Assembly (NCBI GenBank): GCA_964371655.1
Contig: CAYJOD010000002.1
Location: forward strand, 123,688-187,687
Direction of reading: 5' to 3'
Length of the DNA stretch: 64,000 bases
From: CAZGSN01 sp964371655
GTDB lineage: Bacteria > Desulfobacterota > Binatia > HRBIN30
Part shown: positions 8,213 to 16,279 of the stretch, in pieces
Position numbering within the stretch: the stretch's first letter is position 1
Layout: every line of letters starts with the position of its first letter
The notes under the pieces: generated by a model
What the model was told of the DNA's origin: nothing
What the model saw: the letters and a program-made list of their open reading frames with translations, nothing else
Database searches by the model: none
Made by a program: the position numbers and the translations under genes

Positions 8213-9868
8213 CTACGACGTGCGTGCTTGGAGCTCGTAGAACTGGATAGGGATCTCGCTGGACGCGTAGAAAAGAAATGGGGGATCATCCTCTGGAGCG
8301 GCGACCACGCGGCGCGGGCCAAGTGCGACCCCGTCGCGCAGGAACGGCTGACATTCTGGGCGGGCCCCCGCGGCAGGACGAAGCGGCGAGGGCTGGCGAC
8401 CAAACAGGACATGATCCCAACGGACTTGCGATGTGCGGCCCTCTGCGCGCTCGTCCTCTACACCGGTAAGCTCGCGAAACGAGTAGGTCCAGCACTCGAT
8501 GTCCTCCAGAAAGAGCCGGGGGCGCGGCAGGGATGCGGCCTCGACCGCCGAGGCCACGTGCACGCGCTTGCCCATTCTTGTCAGGAGGCCCGCATAGCGC
8601 GAATGGCCGCTCAAAGCCGCCTCTGCGGTCGGCAACTTGACGAGAGTGAACTCCTGCGGGAGCGCAGCTGCCGCGGACTCCACGGCAAGATACTCACGAT
8701 GGATCGGCGTCAGCGCGCTCAAGGTGCGCCAGCCGGGGAAAAGCGGCGGGAGCGCGATGAAGGCCACCGCCGCGAGCAAGCCCGCAGCGGCGCGATCGTG
8801 TGGGTGCACGCGAGTCTCCAGGAGGGCGGCTCCGCCCATGGAGACGACGAGCACGCCGATAGCGAAGACGGAGAGGCGCTGAGCCAGCTCAACGCCCGGC
8901 GAAGGCATGCCGCAGGGATACGTGGCGACAAAGTTCGCCGCGAACACGATCGCTGTCGCACGCGCGACCCGACCGGCGAAGCACGCCCAGACCACGGCAG
9001 CGACCGTTAAGACGGGAAGTGGGCCGAAGCGGACTACATCTAGGAGTGGGTGGTATCTCAGCATGTCGGGCAGCAGCAGGGGCTCCGTCAACACCGACAT
9101 CATATTCTGGATCAGGTTGCTTGACGCTGCGCTATCGAGCGCGCGCCACAGCAGCACCCCGATCACCAGCAAGCCGGCTGCCCAGAATTCGCGGCATTTC
9201 AGAAGGTCACGGCCGCCCCGTGCGAGGCCGAGCAGGAAGACGCAGGGCACAAAGACGTGAAAAGTCTGGCGGGCGTGGACCATCAGACAGAGGGCGAGCG
9301 CGGCGGCGAGCAGCGCTGTGGTCCGGCGCGTGACCGCGAAGATGTCCATCGCGATCAAGGCGGCGAGTCCCAAGCACAGCCCCATGTTGTGCATGTCCTC
9401 TGACGCGGCTACCCGCATGAAGATCGGATTCGTGCCACTCACCGCCACGGCGAGGAGCGCACCATAGGGTGAGCCCGATAGCCGATAGGCCACGACCGCG
9501 AGAAGCACGACGTCGAGCGCGCCGACGATCTCCATGGCTCGAAAGAGGGCGGTCAGATCACTGCCGATCAGTCGCGTTAGGACGCCGACGACCAAGAACC
9601 CATACTGCCCGTACGTCGCGCCGCGGCCGGTACAGGTGCGCGGGAACTGCAGGATGCAATCGACGAGCTCGGGTGCGACCACATCCGCGTGTACCAGGGT
9701 TGGCTGAACGAAGAGCGCCCGCACGATCAACGCGACCACAAAGAGCACGCCCGCGCCGACGATGGCGGGATGGCGCAGGGTGTGGCGATCGGGGCGCGGC
9801 ATTGCCCCGGCGAGCGCGAGCACGAGCGCCGCGGTCGCCACCGCGAACACCCCGTGTTCCGGCGTCAT
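8213..9868 (-). CDS. Polytopic membrane protein, possible GT-C-type glycosyltransferase
   Basis: 551 residues with roughly 10-11 hydrophobic segments in the first 400 residues and a soluble C-terminal part. The architecture, with a charged loop after the first helices (LVHADVVAPELVD), resembles GT-C glycosyltransferases that use polyprenyl-phosphate sugars, but no decisive motif is seen. Its ATG overlaps the TGA of the rSAM gene 9865-10887 as ATGA, so it is the third gene of a UbiA-rSAM-membrane protein operon. Together these could make and use a lipid-linked donor (inference). Confidence 0.7.
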   Translation of the reverse strand: MTPEHGVFAVATAALVLALAGAMPRPDRHTLRHPAIVGAGVLFVVALIVRALFVQPTLVHADVVAPELVDCILQFPRTCTGRGATYGQYGFLVVGVLTRLIGSDLTALFRAMEIVGALDVVLLAVVAYRLSGSPYGALLAVAVSGTNPIFMRVAASEDMHNMGLCLGLAALIAMDIFAVTRRTTALLAAALALCLMVHARQTFHVFVPCVFLLGLARGGRDLLKCREFWAAGLLVIGVLLWRALDSAASSNLIQNMMSVLTEPLLLPDMLRYHPLLDVVRFGPLPVLTVAAVVWACFAGRVARATAIVFAANFVATYPCGMPSPGVELAQRLSVFAIGVLVVSMGGAALLETRVHPHDRAAAGLLAAVAFIALPPLFPGWRTLSALTPIHREYLAVESAAAALPQEFTLVKLPTAEAALSGHSRYAGLLTRMGKRVHVASAVEAASLPRPRLFLEDIECWTYSFRELTGVEDERAEGRTSQVRWDHVLFGRQPSPLRPAAGARPECQPFLRDGVALGPRRVVAAPEDDPPFLFYASSEIPIQFYELQARTS

Positions 9869-10887
9869 CCTTTCGAGTTCCGCCCCGGCGACGAGAAGGC
9901 GCGACGCACCGCCGCGATCACGGCCCGGGAATCAAGACTGAAGATGAGATCGGTTTCGTTGTACGGGCTGATCGCACAGCCCGGGCCGACGGGACGCGGC
10001 ATCTCGAGAAATGCGCGCGTGAATCCCACCTCGCGTCCGTTCAGAAAGCCGCCCTGGCCTGCCGTGAGGTGACACGGCACCATCAGGCCATCGGGCATCA
10101 CCGTCGCAAAATACCGTCCGGCGGTGCAACGGGAGCAATCGCCGAAGCGCGGCGCGCCGCGGAGACGCTCGAAAAATCCTGGCGACGAGCCGACCGGCGC
10201 GTACTCGATCGCAGCCGATAGCTGGTCGGCCAATCGGTTCAACATGGCCGGATCGATTCCGGGGTGAAGCCCCGAGTCGTGAGCGAAGCAGTCGACATAG
10301 GCAGGCTGGAAGTAGGACCAGAAGCCGTGCGTATTGGCGAGCGCGAGAATTTCCTCGACGCGGTTCTCGTTCCAGGGTCCGATCACGGAAATCGTGGCGA
10401 CCTTGATTCCGCGGCGGCGCGCCTCCTGGATCACCCGGATCACGCGCGTGTACGAGCCACGCTTCCTGCGCACCACGTCGTGCACGTCGTCGGGGCCGTC
10501 GAGCGAGACGACGAGCATGTCGAGGCATCCGGCCAGGCGATCCAGCCACCGTTCCGTCGTCCAGCCATTACTGTTGAGCGACGTGAAACACCCTTGCGCC
10601 TTCGCGTGCTCGATCAGGTCGACCGCATCGGGGCGGAGCAGCGCTTCGCCGCCGCCGAACGCAGCACGGCCCATGCCCGCCCGAGCCAACTCCGAGATGG
10701 CGGCGCGGAACTCGTCGGTCGACATCTCCGCGCCGGCGTTGGCTGGGACGTCGCAATAGTCGCAGCGAAAGTTGCAGCGATTGGTGAGGACGAAGACGAT
10801 AGAGTACGGCTGCCGCCGTCCGCGCGCCAGCGACAGCGCCAGCCGCGCCGAGCGGCCGGCCATTCGCGGGGAAAAGCGCGTGTTCAT
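9865..10887 (-). CDS. Radical SAM enzyme with a C-terminal Cys-rich tail
   Basis: 340 residues. The motif C38-x3-C42-x2-C45 (RCNFRCDYC) binds the catalytic [4Fe-4S]; GGGEALLRPD is the GGE motif. A C-terminal segment C-S-R-C followed by PDGLMVPC looks like a partial SPASM/twitch region that could bind an auxiliary cluster. An open frame upstream to 11703 is a shadow of the UbiA gene; ATG 10887 overlaps that gene's TGA as ATGA. It is most like the MoaA/SPASM group acting on peptides or small molecules. Its target is unknown, but coupling to a UbiA prenyltransferase and a membrane protein suggests lipid-linked or membrane chemistry. Confidence 0.88.
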   Translation of the reverse strand: MNTRFSPRMAGRSARLALSLARGRRQPYSIVFVLTNRCNFRCDYCDVPANAGAEMSTDEFRAAISELARAGMGRAAFGGGEALLRPDAVDLIEHAKAQGCFTSLNSNGWTTERWLDRLAGCLDMLVVSLDGPDDVHDVVRRKRGSYTRVIRVIQEARRRGIKVATISVIGPWNENRVEEILALANTHGFWSYFQPAYVDCFAHDSGLHPGIDPAMLNRLADQLSAAIEYAPVGSSPGFFERLRGAPRFGDCSRCTAGRYFATVMPDGLMVPCHLTAGQGGFLNGREVGFTRAFLEMPRPVGPGCAISPYNETDLIFSLDSRAVIAAVRRAFSSPGRNSKG

Positions 10888-11753
10888 GGGCCTACACTCG
10901 CAACCAGCACAAACAGCACGCCCCCGACAGCGAGCGAGAACCAACGGTGCGTGACCCGCAATTGCGCGGCGCGCGGCGGGGTGCACAGGCCCACCATCGC
11001 CGCGCCGGCGCAAAGCCCCAGGGCCGCGGCGAACGGCGGCACCGGCGCCGTCTGCATTCGCCAGAACGAGACCGCGGCCAGCGGCCCCAGTAGGAAGGCG
11101 ATGACGCGGAGGCCAACCACACCAACCACCGCGCCAGTCGTCCGTACGCCGCCAGTGGCGTCCTCCCGGCCGTCGGCGATCTCGTGCAAGATCTGGTTCT
11201 GCGTCAGGAGTATCCAAAAGCAATACGTCAGGAACTGCATGCTCGGCGAAGGGTGGCGGGTTGCCGCCAACAGGGGCAGCGGCGCGAAGATCAGCACGTT
11301 GACCAGCGTCCCGACGATGGGCAAGCGCTTGAGCCGGATATGGGCGCTGTAGAACGTCGCCGCGACGAGCGACACGCTTGCCCCCAGCAGAGCGACGGGC
11401 GAAATCGCCGCGGCGATGCCCACGGCTCCGAGCCCGCAGGCCGCCACCAGCACCACGGCCTCGCGCGGGACCGCAGCGAGCCCAGCGAGCGAGTTCTTGG
11501 CCTCGTCGCGATCCATACCGCGGTCGGTAATGCCGTTGAGGCCGTACGCGTAACCGAGGCAAAGTGCGGCGACGAGCACGGCGCACAGAATTCGCAGGAC
11601 GCCGTCTCCCCCTCCCGTCGGGTCGCTTGCCAGGTCGACGAGTGGCAGCGCGGCGAAATACCACCAGCCGGAAACACGCAAGGCCCGCCCGGCGCGGCGC
11701 CAAGCGCTAATCCGAAACGCAGAAAATGACCCGTCACGAAGACCTTCGCGCAT
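10884..11753 (-). CDS. UbiA-family prenyltransferase
   Basis: 289 residues with 7-9 hydrophobic helices. The first Asp-rich motif reads NGITDRGMDRDE, i.e. N-x3-D-x3-D as in UbiA proteins, and a second D-G-R-E-D block follows (ADGREDATGG). UbiA enzymes move a polyprenyl group from diphosphate to an aromatic or phosphosugar acceptor in the membrane. The short aromatic-poor form with N-x3-D-x3-D recalls the DPPR-synthase-like branch, so a polyprenyl-phosphate-sugar product is possible. First gene of a three-gene operon in which both junctions are ATGA overlaps. Confidence 0.88.
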   Translation of the reverse strand: MREGLRDGSFSAFRISAWRRAGRALRVSGWWYFAALPLVDLASDPTGGGDGVLRILCAVLVAALCLGYAYGLNGITDRGMDRDEAKNSLAGLAAVPREAVVLVAACGLGAVGIAAAISPVALLGASVSLVAATFYSAHIRLKRLPIVGTLVNVLIFAPLPLLAATRHPSPSMQFLTYCFWILLTQNQILHEIADGREDATGGVRTTGAVVGVVGLRVIAFLLGPLAAVSFWRMQTAPVPPFAAALGLCAGAAMVGLCTPPRAAQLRVTHRWFSLAVGGVLFVLVASVGP

Positions 11754-12191
11754 ATCTTGCTGGATTCGTTCTTGGGAGAAGATGTCTCTTTAGCGTTGGT
11801 GGAAAAACCAAGGGGGGCGAGCGGTGTGGTGACGACGCTGACTTACGACCCGAGAATCCGCCTCATTTCCGTGACGTCGACGGTGCAATGCCGGAATCAT
11901 GCTTGAGCCGCCCTTATCGCGTCGTTCGGGACTCATCGATACACTCTTCCGTACGAAACTGTCAAACGAAAAAAGCCAGTCATGGCGCGCACGTTCGTAC
12001 TGTTCATTTGACACCACCGCGGTGATGGAGGTAGGCTCCCGCGCCTTGCTGCGTTGGGTCGGGCAGGAGCCGTGATGGCGTGATCCGCGTCGTGGAGGGT
12101 ACGTCAGATTGCTAGCTGGTATCGGCTTGGTGCCGGTCCACAGACTTCCGCGGGCAGGGAAACCTGCGAAACTGGAGAGAGAAGAGAAACG
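11754..12191. other. Intergenic region between divergent genes; no gene recognised
   Basis: About 440 bases between the UbiA gene (minus) and the NTF2-like gene (plus). Open frames here lack protein-like composition. It must carry the divergent promoters, but I cannot place -35/-10 boxes with confidence. A purine-rich GAGAGAAGAG ribosome-binding stretch precedes the ATG at 12192. Confidence 0.5.
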
Positions 12192-12791
12192 ATGAAGAAG
12201 ATCTTGATTGCCGCGATGCTCATCGCGGGCCCCGCGTTCGCCGCAGAGAATGCCGCCGCTGCCAAGGCCGAGGGTGCAATCAAAACGGTGGTGGCCCAAT
12301 TCGATACCTGCATCGCAAAGAAGGACTGGAATTGTCTCGGCGATCTCTTGACCGACGACGCGACGTTGGTCTGGCCGATGGCCGGCGCTAAGGTCATCAA
12401 AGGCAAGGCTCCGATCACCAAAGCCATCGCAGGCGTGATGAGCGGCCCGTCGATGAAGGGCGGGGGACAGAAACACGTGATCCAGAACGTACGCTGGATC
12501 GGCCAGGAGCATGCCTTGGTCGATTACTCGGCAGAGCGCGCCGATCCGAAGGCACCAGGGTCGGCCGACGGTGGCCAGCAGACGTGGCACGCCACGGCGT
12601 TGATGGCGCTCAAGGGTGGCAAGTGGCTTATCGAAGACGTGCGCACCTATATCCTTGAGCCGCTACGGTCCCCCGCGCCCGTGCAGGCCGTGGCGCCGAC
12701 GCACCCGGTGGCACCGACGCAGCCCGCTCAACCCACGGCGCCCGCTCAACCCGTGGCGCCGGCGCAGCCAGACGGCCCCCCGAAGACCTGA
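12192..12791 (+). CDS. Secreted NTF2-like (SnoaL/DUF4440-type) protein
   Basis: 199 residues. It has a short classical signal peptide (MKKILIAAMLIAGPAFA, cleavage about after residue 18). The body (about residues 25-150) has the NTF2-like pattern of a helix bearing 'DTCIAKKDWNCLGDLLTDD', a strand 'ATLVW' and a C-terminal 'WHATALMALKGGKWLIEDV' strand. The last 40 residues are a Pro/Ala/Gln repeat (PVAPTQPAQPTAPAQP type), a probable linker or cell-wall spanning tail. Two Cys in the first helix could form a disulphide. Function unknown: such proteins bind small ligands or are simple enzymes. It stands alone on the plus strand. Confidence 0.82.
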   Translation: MKKILIAAMLIAGPAFAAENAAAAKAEGAIKTVVAQFDTCIAKKDWNCLGDLLTDDATLVWPMAGAKVIKGKAPITKAIAGVMSGPSMKGGGQKHVIQNVRWIGQEHALVDYSAERADPKAPGSADGGQQTWHATALMALKGGKWLIEDVRTYILEPLRSPAPVQAVAPTHPVAPTQPAQPTAPAQPVAPAQPDGPPKT

Positions 12792-12804
12792 TCTCGACGG
12801 TGAT

Positions 12805-14031
12805 TCAGGTATAGCGCGAGAGGAATTCGGCAAACGTCGCTTTGAGGTAGGCGACATGCTTTGCTTCGAGCCCGTGATGGCAGCCGATGAGAAGTCCATT
12901 CCTCATGATCTGGTCGGCAATCGGAAAACCACGCTTCACGTTTTTCGCGACGGCAGCAAATCCGGGCTGTCGAAGAACGTTTCCCGCGAGAATGGGGCGC
13001 GTTTGAATGTCGCGATTCTCGAGAAAGAGCGCAAGCTCGTTGCGCGAGAACGCGGCACCCTGCTTGAGGGTTAAGGGGAACGCGAGCCAATTTACTTTCG
13101 CTTTCTTGTGCTCGACGGGCAGGGTGAACACGTCCTCATACTGCTTGAAGAATTCGCGCAGATCGTCGAAATTCTTGCGACGTTTTGCGGCGACCTTCTG
13201 AAGTCCATCGAGTTGAACCAGGCCGAACGCCGCTTCCATCTCGGTGCACTGAAAGTTGTAGCCGACTTCCGAAAAGATGAACTTCCCGTCGTAGACCTCC
13301 CCGCCCACCATCTTATCGAATCGTTTGCTGATCTTCTCCGAGTGCTCATAGGGTCCGTACAAGGTGGATTCCCTGCCCCAGTTCGCCATGAGCAGGGCGC
13401 GCTTGGCCTGACGCGGTTCTTTGAAACAAACCATTCCGCCGCCACCTGCGGCCGTGATGATATGAGAGGCGTAGAAACTGGTGGTCGAGACATCGGAGTA
13501 CACACCGGTCGGCTTGCCAGCAAATTCAGGCCCAACCGTATCGCAGGAATCTTCAACGACGTAGAGCCCGTGCTTTTTCGCCATACGCGCGAGTCGTTCG
13601 AAATCAGGCAGGTTGCCCATCAGCGAAGGAATCATGATGGCCCGCGTCTTCGCCGTGATGCTCTTCTCGATTTCATCGAGATTCGCGAGGTAACTGCCAA
13701 GCTCAACATCGACAAAAACAGGTTTGAGACCGAGTTTGATGATCGGCGAAAGCGTTGTGGAAAAGGTGAGCGCCGGGGTGATGACCTCGGAACCCGTGGG
13801 CAGGTCGAGCACTTCCAGGCCAATGAGGTTCGCTGAAGAGCCGGAATTGACCATGATGCCAAACTTCTTCCCAAATAACTTGGCGATCCGCTCTTCAAAC
13901 TCATGGACCGCATGGCCGGCAACGATGCGTGCCGGATTTGCGAGAACACGCAACACGGCAGCGATTTCCTTTTTTCCGTAGACCGTAACTGCGTACGGAA
14001 CTCGTAACGATTGTCTAGGCGTCGTCTTCAT
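12805..14031 (-). CDS. DegT/DnrJ/EryC1-family enzyme of the His (dehydratase) type
   Basis: 408 residues, PLP fold-type I sugar-aminotransferase family. The residue that is normally the PLP-linking lysine is H190 (SFYASHII), as in the sugar 3-dehydratases RfbH and ColD, which use PMP instead of a Schiff base. The RfbH iron-sulfur cysteines are absent, so it is closer to a ColD-type 3-dehydratase than to RfbH. Other family marks are GSSANL, VEDSCDTVG and the C-terminal GCHHG. ATG 14031 overlaps the upstream SDR by 17 bases. It forms an operon of GT2, SDR and this gene, probably making a 3-deoxy sugar (inference). Confidence 0.85.
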   Translation of the reverse strand: MKTTPRQSLRVPYAVTVYGKKEIAAVLRVLANPARIVAGHAVHEFEERIAKLFGKKFGIMVNSGSSANLIGLEVLDLPTGSEVITPALTFSTTLSPIIKLGLKPVFVDVELGSYLANLDEIEKSITAKTRAIMIPSLMGNLPDFERLARMAKKHGLYVVEDSCDTVGPEFAGKPTGVYSDVSTTSFYASHIITAAGGGGMVCFKEPRQAKRALLMANWGRESTLYGPYEHSEKISKRFDKMVGGEVYDGKFIFSEVGYNFQCTEMEAAFGLVQLDGLQKVAAKRRKNFDDLREFFKQYEDVFTLPVEHKKAKVNWLAFPLTLKQGAAFSRNELALFLENRDIQTRPILAGNVLRQPGFAAVAKNVKRGFPIADQIMRNGLLIGCHHGLEAKHVAYLKATFAEFLSRYT

Positions 14032-14983
14032 GTATGTGCTCGCGTCGCATCCATTCGATCGTCCTGCGGATGCCCTCTTCCAGAGCGACCTCCGGTCGCC
14101 AGTCAAACGTTGCGTTGGTCTTTGTCATGTCCGCTCGCCAGACATCGCTGTCGTAGGCAACCGACGGGAACCCGCCCCACAGGACCTGACTCTTCGAATC
14201 GGTAAGACGACAGACGATCTCGACGACCTCGTTGAGGGTCGTCGAGCAGCCGGTGCCGGCGTTGAAGATCTCTCCGCAATGAGCTCGCGCGGAGGCTGCT
14301 GCGGTGAGGCATAGGCGCGCAAAATCCTCGACGAAGATGAAGTCGCGGACCACGTTTGGAGCGGTAAGCCTGATGGGTTGGTTCCGAAGAGCACTGCGCA
14401 CAACTTCATGGATGAGCCGCCCCTTCTGTATGCCGGGACCGTAGGGCGTCATGAGCCGAAGAGTTACCACCGGCCGCTGCTCCTCGCGCCCGATCGATTG
14501 GGCGTACAGGGTCCCAGCAAGTTTGCTGATTGCGTACATATTGGCGGGTTCGGGCACGTGGGACTCGCGAAGTGGAGCGGGCTGTTTTCCGTATTCCAGA
14601 AAGCTCCCGATGTTCACAAAAAAGTCATACTCAATAGGCGCGATCACTGCGAGCAGATTGGCGATGCCCATCACATTTGTTTCGAGTATCGAGCGGTTCC
14701 CCGCCACCACCCCGCTTTGGATGTTCGCCGCGGCGCAGTGGAATACGCCGCGCGGGCGTATGTGTGAGACTGTCGCCTCAAGATGCTTCACGTCCGTCAG
14801 ATCCTCCGCGTGCACGGTCAGTCCCGGGAGCACGCCGGTGAGACGGGAGGTGTCGGTCTCTTGCTTTTTGAAAATGTGCACGTCGTGCCCCGAACGCAGG
14901 AGCCGTCGAACCAGCGTCGCGCCAATGAAACCGAATCCGCCGGTAACGACGATGGTCTCCTTCCCTTTGAAAATATCAGTCAT
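14015..14983 (-). CDS. NAD-dependent epimerase/dehydratase (extended SDR)
   Basis: 322 residues. Rossmann motif GGFGFIG near residue 15, a conserved HCAAANIQ region and catalytic Tyr-x3-Lys (MYAISKLAG). It is typical of nucleotide-sugar 4-epimerases, dehydratases and reductases; the exact reaction cannot be read from motifs. It overlaps the downstream DegT-family gene, so the two probably act in sequence on the same NDP-sugar. Confidence 0.88.
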   Translation of the reverse strand: MTDIFKGKETIVVTGGFGFIGATLVRRLLRSGHDVHIFKKQETDTSRLTGVLPGLTVHAEDLTDVKHLEATVSHIRPRGVFHCAAANIQSGVVAGNRSILETNVMGIANLLAVIAPIEYDFFVNIGSFLEYGKQPAPLRESHVPEPANMYAISKLAGTLYAQSIGREEQRPVVTLRLMTPYGPGIQKGRLIHEVVRSALRNQPIRLTAPNVVRDFIFVEDFARLCLTAAASARAHCGEIFNAGTGCSTTLNEVVEIVCRLTDSKSQVLWGGFPSVAYDSDVWRADMTKTNATFDWRPEVALEEGIRRTIEWMRREHIHEDDA

Positions 14984-15073
14984 GGTCGAATCGGCGCGCG
15001 ACGGTCTCCGGCCCCCTGCAAGAAAACTTCACCGACAGACCCTCGGGTCGCTCCCCTGCGATCGCTCCGATTG

Positions 15074-15847
15074 CTAGGCAAGCAATCGGCTGGCACGCAG
15101 GCGCATGCGCCAGCGCGCCATATTCCTCAGAAACTCGAAGACCGTTTTTAGGCGTGCGGTGGATTTCCCCTTTAGCCGCGGCAGATACTCGATCGGCAAA
15201 GCGCCGATCGGAATCCCCATATGCTCGGCTTTGATCATAATCTCCGCATCGATGAACCAATCCTCCGATTCAAGGCGAGCGGATTCATAGAAGGCGCGAG
15301 TGAGAACCTTTGGCGAAGCGTTGATGTCACGCGATTGCAGCCGCAGCATGCGTTTGCAAAGCGTGTTGAAAACGAAACTGACGACAACGCGCATCACGCC
15401 CTCCTGTTTCAGCCGGTGCATGCGTATTGCCTTGTAGAGATCGAGATTCTCCTCTTCCCGCAGTGCGATGATACGGCATAGGTCCTCGGGCTTCTCTTGG
15501 TTGTCGGCGCGAAGCGTAGCGAGAACATCGCCCTTTGCGGCACGGAACCCCGCAAGTACGGCGCGTCCATATCCCATCTGCGGTTCCACGATGAGCCGCA
15601 ACTCGGGGATGGTGTTCTCAAGCTTACGTACGATTTCCTGTGTATCGTCCGTCGAGGCGTTATCGATGACGAGTATTTCGAATTGCCTGCGAGCAACATT
15701 GAACGCGCGAGAAACCTGCGGCAGCAGAATGGAAAGATTGTCCGACTCGTTATGGGCCGGGATGACTACCGAAACCAGGGAAATATGGGGAGGTCGTTCG
15801 TTGAACACGCGCGCCCGGTTGCCGATGCTCATGGCGGAAGAACGCAT
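15074..15847 (-). CDS. Family 2 glycosyltransferase (dolichol-phosphate mannosyltransferase-like)
   Basis: 257 residues. GT-A fold marks: VVIPAHNES at the N terminus, VIDNASTDDT, and a DNQEKPED region at the divalent-metal/acceptor site. There is no strong C-terminal membrane segment, only amphipathic helices (FEFLRNMARWRMRLR). It is like DPM1-type enzymes that load a sugar on polyprenyl phosphate, which would fit GT-C-like partners in this window. First gene of the GT2-SDR-DegT run; start at 15847 or ATG 15832. Confidence 0.87.
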   Translation of the reverse strand: MRSSAMSIGNRARVFNERPPHISLVSVVIPAHNESDNLSILLPQVSRAFNVARRQFEILVIDNASTDDTQEIVRKLENTIPELRLIVEPQMGYGRAVLAGFRAAKGDVLATLRADNQEKPEDLCRIIALREEENLDLYKAIRMHRLKQEGVMRVVVSFVFNTLCKRMLRLQSRDINASPKVLTRAFYESARLESEDWFIDAEIMIKAEHMGIPIGALPIEYLPRLKGKSTARLKTVFEFLRNMARWRMRLRASRLLA

Positions 15848-16279
15848 CGTGGTTCTGGAGGACTCGGGCGGCGCATCTCATCTCACGGAAGAACTGACGA
15901 CAGTCGCTGCCGTTCCTGTAACCAACTCGCCACTGCGGGGCAACGGTATCTGGTCGCCCGACGGCTGCACGGATCCCGGCGCAGCGGTCCCCTCATGCAG
16001 GCGTGACAGGTCCGCCTCAATGAGCGGATTGATGATTGGACGTCTGGGTGTTGGATCTTCGAGATTCCCACGCCTGCACGTCGATGCTACGGATCGTTGA
16101 TGAGTTTTAGGCGGCGCGATCTGATGGCTACCCACGATGAAGAGGCGCCGCGCAATCCAACCTGGCCGCGTGGTTTCTCCATTCCCTGCGCCCGAGCAAC
16201 TTCGAGCCCGACACTCTAATGAGCCGGTGTGACACGGCTGTCTGGGCCGTGTGAAGCACATTCTGCTGTGGTCGCTACC
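15848..16279. other. Divergent intergenic region; no convincing gene
   Basis: About 430 bases between the minus-strand GT2 and the plus-strand membrane protein. A 127-codon minus-strand frame here has no domain-like features. Promoters for both directions must lie in it; none is clear enough to place. Confidence 0.5.

Noticed and set aside
9865..11703. Long 612-codon minus-strand open frame giving an N-terminally extended rSAM protein
   Set aside because: The first 270 codons are Arg/Ala-rich and lie over the UbiA gene in another frame; ATG 10887 has a clear ATGA overlap and begins the conserved protein.
11790..12590. 266-codon minus-strand frame opposite the NTF2-like gene
   Set aside because: The plus-strand gene has a signal peptide, ribosome site and domain pattern; the minus frame has none.
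15878..16261. 127-codon minus-strand frame in the divergent gap
   Set aside because: No ribosome site, no domain-like pattern, and composition like a chance frame in high-GC DNA.
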